This document shows, in pieces, positions 57,336-64,000 of a DNA stretch of 64,000 nucleotides (position 1 is the first letter of the stretch; every line of letters starts with the position of its first letter). Where the stretch lies: positions 496,001-560,000 of the forward strand of contig VIIQ02000703.1 of the NCBI GenBank assembly GCA_007449985.2, read 5' to 3'. The notes under the pieces were generated by a model, which saw only the letters and a list, made by a program, of their open reading frames with translations, searched no databases and was not told the DNA's origin. Position numbers and translations under genes: made by a program. This DNA is from Desmodesmus armatus. Lineage: Eukaryota; Chlorophyta; Chlorophyceae; Sphaeropleales; Scenedesmaceae.

Positions 57336-59460
57336 GGAGGCAGGTGATGCCCTGTTGTGTTGTGCTTTTGCTCACATGTGTCTCAAGCACCTGAGGGCAG
57401 CCTCAGCAAGCACAATCAAAGATGCTGCTGGGTGCATTGACTGGTCCACAGTCCCAACGCACTGCCAGTCAGTGTCTGTGGGTGCAGAGCATGCCGTGCA
57501 GTGCAACACGTTGTGACAGCAGGGAGACACCTAGTGGCATTGCCCGTATCCTGGCCGGCCCAGGAAACGGGCAGTACAGGGGTTTTGTCCTCGAGAAGAG
57601 GTTTGCGTGCTCCACGGTTGTGTTGGATGTGTTGCCGTGCTTGGCGCGGGAAGGGTGATGACGGTTCTTTCTTTTTGGCTGGTTTGTTGTTGCCGTAATC
57701 TACATGTGTGATTGCCTGGCGACAGCTGTTGTGAGGGGGCAGGAATTGGCCTTGTCTGTTTGTGGACTTGACCTTAGTGCTATTGGTGGATTGTGGCTGA
57801 ATGCATGCACGGCATGCAGATTGACAACTAGGTGCGAGAGCACGGAGTGTTGGTGTTGACGAAGGGGTTCAGTGTAGCTGAGGTGCACTGCAGGTGCACT
57901 TGGTCTACAAGGACGCATGCCATGTTTGATGCTTAAATAGATTTGGAAGGGTGACACTCGTGAGGAGCGCACCTGCAGAGCATTGGCTGACACTGTTGGA
58001 AGTTGTTGGTGCTGTAGCATTGGTGTGGGTGCATTGCGTGAGGGAGTTTGCCTGGGCTTTGGTCATGGTGAACAGCATGCAACATGGGTTGCAGGTTCCC
58101 AATGGGTTAATTGGGGCTGTGGTTCTGGGTTTGTTCTTACATGCACGTCTGTTTGCTGACAGCACGAGCCAGGGTACTCAGCTTGCCAGCCAGTTGGCCG
58201 TGCTGTCCAGCACAGGCTTGTTGACACATGGCTTGTTTGAGAACAGATGCATTGACATGTGCCGGCTAGTACGCTTGTGCTAGCCAGCACAAATGTGCTG
58301 GCCAACCCGTGGGGTGGCATGCTTATGAAGCCTGTCGTTGATACAGGCGCTGCTGTTTCCTTGACCCGGAGGCCACTTGCACAGCAAGGTATGATGACAT
58401 TTAATTAAGACTCCCGCACAGTTGCATGGTGCGGATGGGGGTTTTTGTGCCGGTGTGCTGCTACACTGGGTGGACCCTGCCGGCCTTTCAATTTGCGAGC
58501 TTCGTTTTTGTTTTGAGGTACATACAGTGCATGCTTGCAGGGCTGGCGGCACAACGGATGTGGCTGATGCATACGCAGGAATGGGTCCTGGTCTTCTGGT
58601 GAACTAGCCGGGCCAGGGCAGTACCCATGCTTCAGTGAGTCTTGAGGGACCTTCAAAGCCCTTCCATGTCTTCATGCTTGGCCTGGCATGGGTGATGAGG
58701 GTTTGGCTTGGCTGGTTTGTTGTTGCCGTCATCAGCATGTGTGATTGCCTGGTGACAGTTGTTGTGTGGGGCCACAGCAACTGGTCTTGTCTTGTTTTGG
58801 GAGCCGTGTTTGGTGCTGTCAGTGGATTGTGGCTGAATGCATGCACGGCATGAAGATTGCCAGCTAGGTGTGGGCACAGATTGTTGGTGTTGACGATGGG
58901 GTACAGTGTCGCTGAAGCGCACTGCAGGTGCACTTGGTCTACAAGGACGCATGCCATCTGATGTTTGAATAGGTTTGGAAGGGTGACACTCGTGAAGAGC
59001 GCACCTGCACAGCATTGGCTGACACTCTTAGATGTTTTTGGTGCTGTAGCCTTGATTTGGTGCATTCAGTCAAAAGGGTCTGGGTCCGGGCTGTGGCTGC
59101 GGCAATGTGTGGTGGATATTGATTTTGAGGGGTGACACTCGTGAGGAGCGCACCTGCAGAGGGTTGGCTGACACTGTAGATGTCGTTGGTGCTGTAGCGT
59201 CGGTGTGGTGCATTTTGTTGGGAGGGTCTGGGCTGTGGCTGTGGCAATGTGTGGGTGATTTTGGTGTGGGTTGCCAACCGGGAAGATGTCTGTCGTTGTG
59301 GGGTTTTCTGTTAGGGGTACGTCTGTATGCGGACAGCATGAGCCATGCTAGAAGTTCCGCCTGCACGTCAGTTGGCCACTGTGCTGTCCAGCACTGCTTG
59401 TTGACAAATGGACTTGCCATCAACAGATGAATCAACAGGGGTGCCTGCTTGCAGGGCAGT
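57336..59460. repeat. Diverged direct repeats, ~1-kb period
   Basis: A segment with GGGTGACACTCGTGAGGAGC, CATTGGCTGACACT and GTTGGTGCTGTAGC recurs at about 57950, 58980 and 59125. The preceding part (GTGATTGCCTGG; TGGCTGAATGCATGCACGGC) recurs at 57710-57830 and 58740-58855. No gene is supported; open frames in it are short and derive from the repeat. Confidence 0.65.
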
Positions 59461-60712
59461 TGGCAGTTGAATACAGTTTGAAGTGTGTTAGTCTCCTGGT
59501 GTTCTAGCCCTTCTCCTCATGCCTCACTGGGTCACTTGGATCCTCCTAGCCCTGCTATGTCAGCACTGTGCTGACATCATGCCGCCCTCATCCTATGGCA
59601 CACAGCCGTCATGGCTGCTGTTGCATTCCTGCTACTCCGGGGCATGGGGGGTTTCTGTCTTTGTTTTGTTGGCGCCATGCCAACAGCGTCTGTTTTTTGT
59701 GATGTGTTCCAAGACATGTGTTGACTAAAGTGATCTGGATATGGTTTTGACAGATTCAGCGTGTTTGTGGGGTGGCATGCGGCCATGCAGTGTACACACG
59801 TCAAATCGTGGTGACTTTTTGATGACAGGCAGAAGAGCTTCGCATCATGTGATTGTGGGGCCTTTGTGGTGACAGGCAGAAGAGCTTTGCATCAATTGAT
59901 TGTAGGGCCTTTGTGATGATATGCAGCAGAGGTTTGCATCGTGATGAACGCTGTATGGAAAAAGTCTTGTTCAGTATGCCCCAGTGACTCTGGGACCTTT
60001 CTGTGTGTCCCTCGGCGTCAGGACATCCATGGTGCATGGCTATGCGCTTGCTGTGCTGGGTGATTGTCGTCGTGTGCGATGTGGTGTGCCATTTGCCTGA
60101 GCCAGAGTTGATTGGGTAGCTTGTTTGCTGTCAGACATGTTGGTTGAGTCATATGGTATGTTGTTTGAGGTGAGGGGTAGGTTGTTTGAGGTTGATGATA
60201 TGTTGCTCAACTGATGCACTGCACTTGCCATGGGGCGCGCATTTTTGCCTTGGGCAGATGGTACTGTTAGGAAGGGTTGGGCATAGGAGCGGGATGTCAG
60301 GGCTCCTTTGCAAGGGGTGGAAGACTGGTTGGTTTGAGTGAGGGATAGCCCGGCTATGCCACTGCCTGCACTTCAACTCTGCACGCACATCCTTGTGTGT
60401 TACTTTCAAGACCCTGATCTCCAGGGTGGTCATGCATACGAGTTTTTGCCGGCCACTCCTGCGTCCTTTCCACGGTGCACTGTGGGATACGATTCATCTG
60501 TACACATCCCTGTGTGATACTAGGTAGTACCGGCATTGCTCTAAGCTGCCTGTGCTGTCAGGGCCCCCTGCCCTCGCGCAAAACCCATGCGTCGCTGTGT
60601 GATGCAAGACTGGTGCTGAGTGCTGTACAGTTGATATGTGGTGCCCAGCACCCCTGATCAGGGGGGCTCACGAGGCCCGAGCTGGGCCCTGCTGGTCACT
60701 GTACAGTAGGAA
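59461..60712. other. Intergenic with short direct repeats
   Basis: Bases 59815-59945 carry three degenerate copies of a TGATGACAGGCAGAAGAGCTT segment, spaced about 55 bp. Bases 60130-60200 repeat GTTGTTTGAGGT. No gene was recognised. Confidence 0.5.
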
Positions 60713-61105
60713 GGCTGGCTTTTGCCTGGCAATGCATGCAGGCACGTTGATTGGGTTTGGTTTATCACGTGATGATGGGTCACTGTAAGTATGGTTGGCT
60801 TTTTACCTGGCAATGCATGCAGTCACTGATTTTGCTTTGCTGTTTCACACGTGATGTTGGGTCACTGTAAGTATGGTTGGCAGTTTCCTGGGATGCATGC
60901 AGACACTTTGATTGGCTTTGGTTTTTCACACGTGATGCTGGGTCACTGTGAGATTGGCTGGCTTTTGCCTGGCAATGCATGCCATGCCTGAGGCACTTTG
61001 ATTGGCTTTGGGTTTTCACGTGATGTTGGGTCACTGTAAGAATGGTTGCCTGTCAATGCATGCAGGCACTGCCATTGGCTTTGGTTTTTCACGTGAGTTT
61101 CTGTG
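60713..61105. repeat. Five ~80-bp units each carrying CACGTG
   Basis: The CACGTG hexamer occurs at 60766, 60848, 60929, 61017 and 61090, with spacings of 82, 81, 88 and 73. Each is followed by GATG, usually GGGTCACTGT, and preceded by a CTTTGGTTT-like tract and GCATGC. It is a minisatellite with a possible transcription-factor site in every unit. Confidence 0.8.
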
Positions 61106-61498
61106 TTGGCGACGCCTGCATTCCCACTACTGTGTCTGTGCCAGTAACAGTACACCCCAGATGCTGTGTGGCCCGTGAGGATTTTGATTTGTAGTAAATA
61201 TCAAGGATTGTATGTCTTGAAGGATGTTTTGGGATGATGTCATGCTCAGCAAGGATTGTGTTCTGTGTGCAGCGGGCTCTATGTCACTTCCAGTCCCACA
61301 GGCACAGGGTGAGGTGTTCGGACCGCCTCCATCTTGTGCTGAATGTGTCTCTTCTACGGCTAGAGTCAGCTGCTGCGTACTGCACTGCACCATCCTTGCA
61401 CCCCCGTGCGGTGTTGTTGGTGCTGTGAGTTGACTGTGCCGGGCACATATCAGTGAAGTGGTCCTGATGGAGCAGACTGGCGAGGGTGCTGGGCAACT

Positions 61499-61572
61499 GC
61501 CAGTGGTGTGCAGCCTAGGGTGGTGCTTTTGTTGCCTCGATTGCGTCTGCAGTGGATCCGCTGCGCCTTGGA
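61499..61572 (+). pseudogene. Relic of arsJ terminal exon (third, decayed copy)
   Basis: About 65 bases match the arsJ last exon around 51187-51252 at roughly 80% (TAGGGTGGTGCTTT; ATTGCGTCTGCAGT; TGCGC). Frame is not kept. Downstream, 62150-62350 and 62880-62960 are collinear with the arsJ downstream spacer, which supports a decayed third unit of the tandem array rather than chance similarity. Confidence 0.6.
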
Positions 61573-62971
61573 GTGACTGATCACGATGACTGATCAGTTG
61601 GAGTGACTGATCACGACCACTGCGCCTATGCGCCTGCCCTTGTTTGGGAGACTGTTTGTCTGTGAGATTGTTGGTCTGGGTGACTTGGGCTGGTTTGCTG
61701 GAGGCTTGTACAGGGTACTGTGGTGCCAACCTGTTGCTCACTTGTCCCTTGGGAAGGGTGGGGTTCAGGTGGTAGCCCAGTAGCTCGTGGAGTGACAGGA
61801 TGAGCTACAGCTTGGCTACAGGACTAGGCTGGCTCCGAGTGGGGTGCTGTGCCCCTAGAAAGGACAACATGTGGCATACATGTTGTTGGTGTGCAGTGCT
61901 GCAGTGTTGTGCGTTGTCTAGATCAAGTCAAGTACGATGTGCAGGTGATGCTGCTCATGTGGTGTACAGCCGGCTGTGCAGTGTGATGTCGACGGAGGGC
62001 CGCCCTTGTGGTTGAAAGTGCTACCCGGTCCCTGCAGCTTGGTCTGTCACTGTGACATGTGACGTGTTACTGTACAACATTGGGTTTGGACAACGCTAAC
62101 ATACTGTGCTGCTACACACATAGTCTCCTGCTGCTGCAGTGCACACAGAGATTCGCCCTGTCTGCAGCAAGTGACTCTCTAGGCACGGCTGCAGAGCCAT
62201 AGCTTGGTCTTGTAGCAGAGGAAGCATCAGCATGAGTGTAGCAGTGTTGCTGACAGGCAGCATGTTACTATGTATACAAGGGACACCTCTGTCAGCACCA
62301 GAGAAAAGGCTGGGGCTGGCAAGCACACTGATGTCACCAGGCATATTGGATGCCCGCCATCAACATCAAACCGTTTGACTCGAGTCAGCCGGGTGCTCAC
62401 TTTTGGGCTGGTCTGCTGGGCTTGCCCAAGCTCCTCGCTGGGGGATCAAAGAAGCACAACACGACAAATGCAAACTTGTGTGTTGCTCACAGTGCGCTCC
62501 GGCTGCCCAGCTACTGACAAGTCAAGCGACACGGTAAAGCTACAAATTCAAGCAACACAGAGCTGCTCTGTTGGAGAATTGCAGTTGCATTGATTGCGTC
62601 ACGGTTTGTGTGCCATTTGCAGTGAGTGCTGGCACTGATGACTAAAGTGAGCACTAGACTAGAATGACGCAGCTTGCAAGCGCAGTCAGGGGCAGCAGAC
62701 TGCTAGCCTGCAGGTGCAGTCAGCAGCGCAGCAGCAGTGGTCACTTGAGATCTACCTAAACCAATCAAGGGTACGTACCCCGTGTATACATGATTTACAG
62801 GGGCAAGGCTGGTTGGCACTGTGACAAGTCATCTTGCTGCTAGTATACTCAGCCCCTGATGCAAACGCCTTTGTTCCAAAGAGCACAACACGTGTGCTGC
62901 TTGCGATCCCTTTACGTACTGGTCTGCAGAAGAGGGTTCTAGAAGGGACCTGGAGCACCAGCCCTGGAGGA
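61573..62971. other. Decayed spacer of the third unit
   Basis: It contains the third member of the AAGCCATAGCTTGGTCTT family (GAGCCATAGCTTGGTCTT at about 62188) and AGAAGGGACCTGGAG at 62941, the counterpart of the MITE target region. TGACTGATCACGA is repeated near 61575-61615. No gene is supported. Confidence 0.5.
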
Positions 62972-64000
62972 ATGGAAGTCCGCAAGCACCAGGCTGGTGG
63001 TGGCAGAAGTGACTTGGCAGAGCAGACGCTGGCAGCATTGATCAAGGAGAGGTATGAGAAAGTACACATTGCTGCAGTTGCCAAGGGCTGGGCACTTGAG
63101 GACAGTGTTGGGCTGGAGCAGGCGCTGACAGCAAACTCTTCGCCACTTGTGCAGCAGCAGGACTCAACTGGCAACAGCAGCGGCGGTGGCGGCGGCGGCC
63201 TGCCTCCTGCAACAACAGATCCTATGCAAACTGCTATGCTGGGCTTCTTCAAAACACTCAGTGACAGGCTGGTCAAGAGCACGCAGGACAATAAATACTT
63301 CATGACTGTGGGGATGAGGAAGTGGAGCCCTCACAGCTGTGTCATGGAGCTTTTCTGGTGTATGATGGACGCAGCATACGGAGTGGCCAGCAGCAAGGAG
63401 CAGGCTGAGTTCTACCAGCTGCAGAGTGAGGGTTCCCAGGGCAGCAGGCAGGTGCAGGAGTTTGCGCAGCGCGTGGCAGTGCTGTATGAGAGTGTCAAGA
63501 CACTGGGCATTGTGCCAGCAGGTGCAGACATTACCACCTTCTGCAAGGGTCTCAGCAATGCCAGCAGCAGGCAGTTTGCACGGCAGCGCAAGGAGGAGTA
63601 CTATGCGTCCAACAGAACTCACATTGCGCTGGAATCACTAGCTGACCAAGTTCAGCAATTCGAGAAGAACCTCCACCAGGACGGCGTGCTGGCGCAGCAG
63701 GCATTGATTATGGTGGGCAACAGCAGTGTGGGAGCTGGAAGCAGCAAGAACGCCCGGCGCGCAGGTGAGGAGAGTACACTGGTGCAGACGCTGCTGCGTT
63801 CTCGCCGGGAGAATGAGGCTACACAGCAGTACCTCAGCAAGATGGGTGCGCGTGAGAAGCTGCTCATCACCAAGGGCTTTGACATGGCGGAGATCGACCC
63901 CAAGGACCCCTCTGCTGTCTGCCTGGACTGTCCTGCAACAAAGCGGCCACACCTGAACCAAGACTGCAAGGGCAGGCGCATGGCGGGGCTGGCTATGGCA
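62972..64000 (+). CDS. Retrotransposon Gag-like protein (partial, runs off the window)
   Basis: The frame is open from ATG at 62972 to the window end, 343 codons, and also open a short way upstream, so the start is uncertain. It has a Gly/Ser linker near residue 70 and then a helical Gag-like region (QGSRQVQEFAQRVAVLYES; ADITTFCKGLS). A terminal C-x2-C-x6-H-x4-C (CLDCPATKRPHLNQDC) resembles a zinc knuckle with two extra residues. These features suggest the Gag of an LTR retrotransposon, with protease and polymerase expected beyond 64000. Superfamily cannot be decided from this part, and a domesticated gag gene is an alternative. Confidence 0.7.
   Translation, partial: MEVRKHQAGGGRSDLAEQTLAALIKERYEKVHIAAVAKGWALEDSVGLEQALTANSSPLVQQQDSTGNSSGGGGGGLPPATTDPMQTAMLGFFKTLSDRLVKSTQDNKYFMTVGMRKWSPHSCVMELFWCMMDAAYGVASSKEQAEFYQLQSEGSQGSRQVQEFAQRVAVLYESVKTLGIVPAGADITTFCKGLSNASSRQFARQRKEEYYASNRTHIALESLADQVQQFEKNLHQDGVLAQQALIMVGNSSVGAGSSKNARRAGEESTLVQTLLRSRRENEATQQYLSKMGAREKLLITKGFDMAEIDPKDPSAVCLDCPATKRPHLNQDCKGRRMAGLAMA

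Noticed and set aside
60713..61105. CRISPR array
   Set aside because: Units are diverged, spacers are not unique sequence, no cas genes are present, and the genome is eukaryotic.

Overview
This window looks like nuclear DNA of a green alga, probably a chlorophycean. That is an inference from short GT-AG introns, CAG/Gln and Ala repeats in frame, abundant simple repeats, and a mix of bacterial-type and eukaryotic gene features. No rRNA, tRNA or CRISPR array was recognised.

The main content is a gene cluster that I assembled exon by exon: a phosphoglycerate kinase (PGK, minus), an ArsJ-family organoarsenical efflux permease (plus, divergent from PGK across about 229 bp), a Cys-rich protein of unknown function (plus), a glyceraldehyde-3-phosphate dehydrogenase of the ArsJ-associated type (GAPDH, minus) and a giant Gln-rich protein (plus). 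In bacteria the ArsJ/GAPDH pair detoxifies arsenate: GAPDH makes 1-arseno-3-phosphoglycerate and ArsJ exports it. Here both partners have introns, a PGK sits beside them, and none of the three has an obvious plastid transit peptide.

The cluster is tandemly duplicated with a period of about 32.4 kb. Layout: 1-720 C-terminus of an earlier Gln-rich gene; 721-8578 intergenic repeats with a LINE; 8579-12389 PGK copy 1 (probably damaged); 12619-18156 arsJ copy 1; 19762-20229 unknown gene copy 1; 21099-26164 GAPDH (single in the window); 28396-33156 Gln-rich gene; 33157-41959 intergenic repeats; 41960-44817 PGK copy 2 (intact); 45046-51319 arsJ copy 2; 52894-57335 unknown gene copy 2. From 57.3 kb onward the sequence is repeat-rich. 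It holds a decayed third arsJ relic at about 61.5 kb and ends in a Gag-like retrotransposon ORF running off the right edge.

Several mobile elements are present in one copy of the duplication and absent from the other, so their empty sites are visible: a 5'-truncated LINE in copy 1, and a TRIM-like element and a MITE-like element in copy 2. Both arsJ copies are open across all 13 exons and, in the exons compared, differ mostly at synonymous sites. PGK copy 1 has lost its start codon frame. The genes also show repeated partial exons in their introns, an unusual pattern shared by GAPDH, PGK copy 1 and arsJ copy 1.
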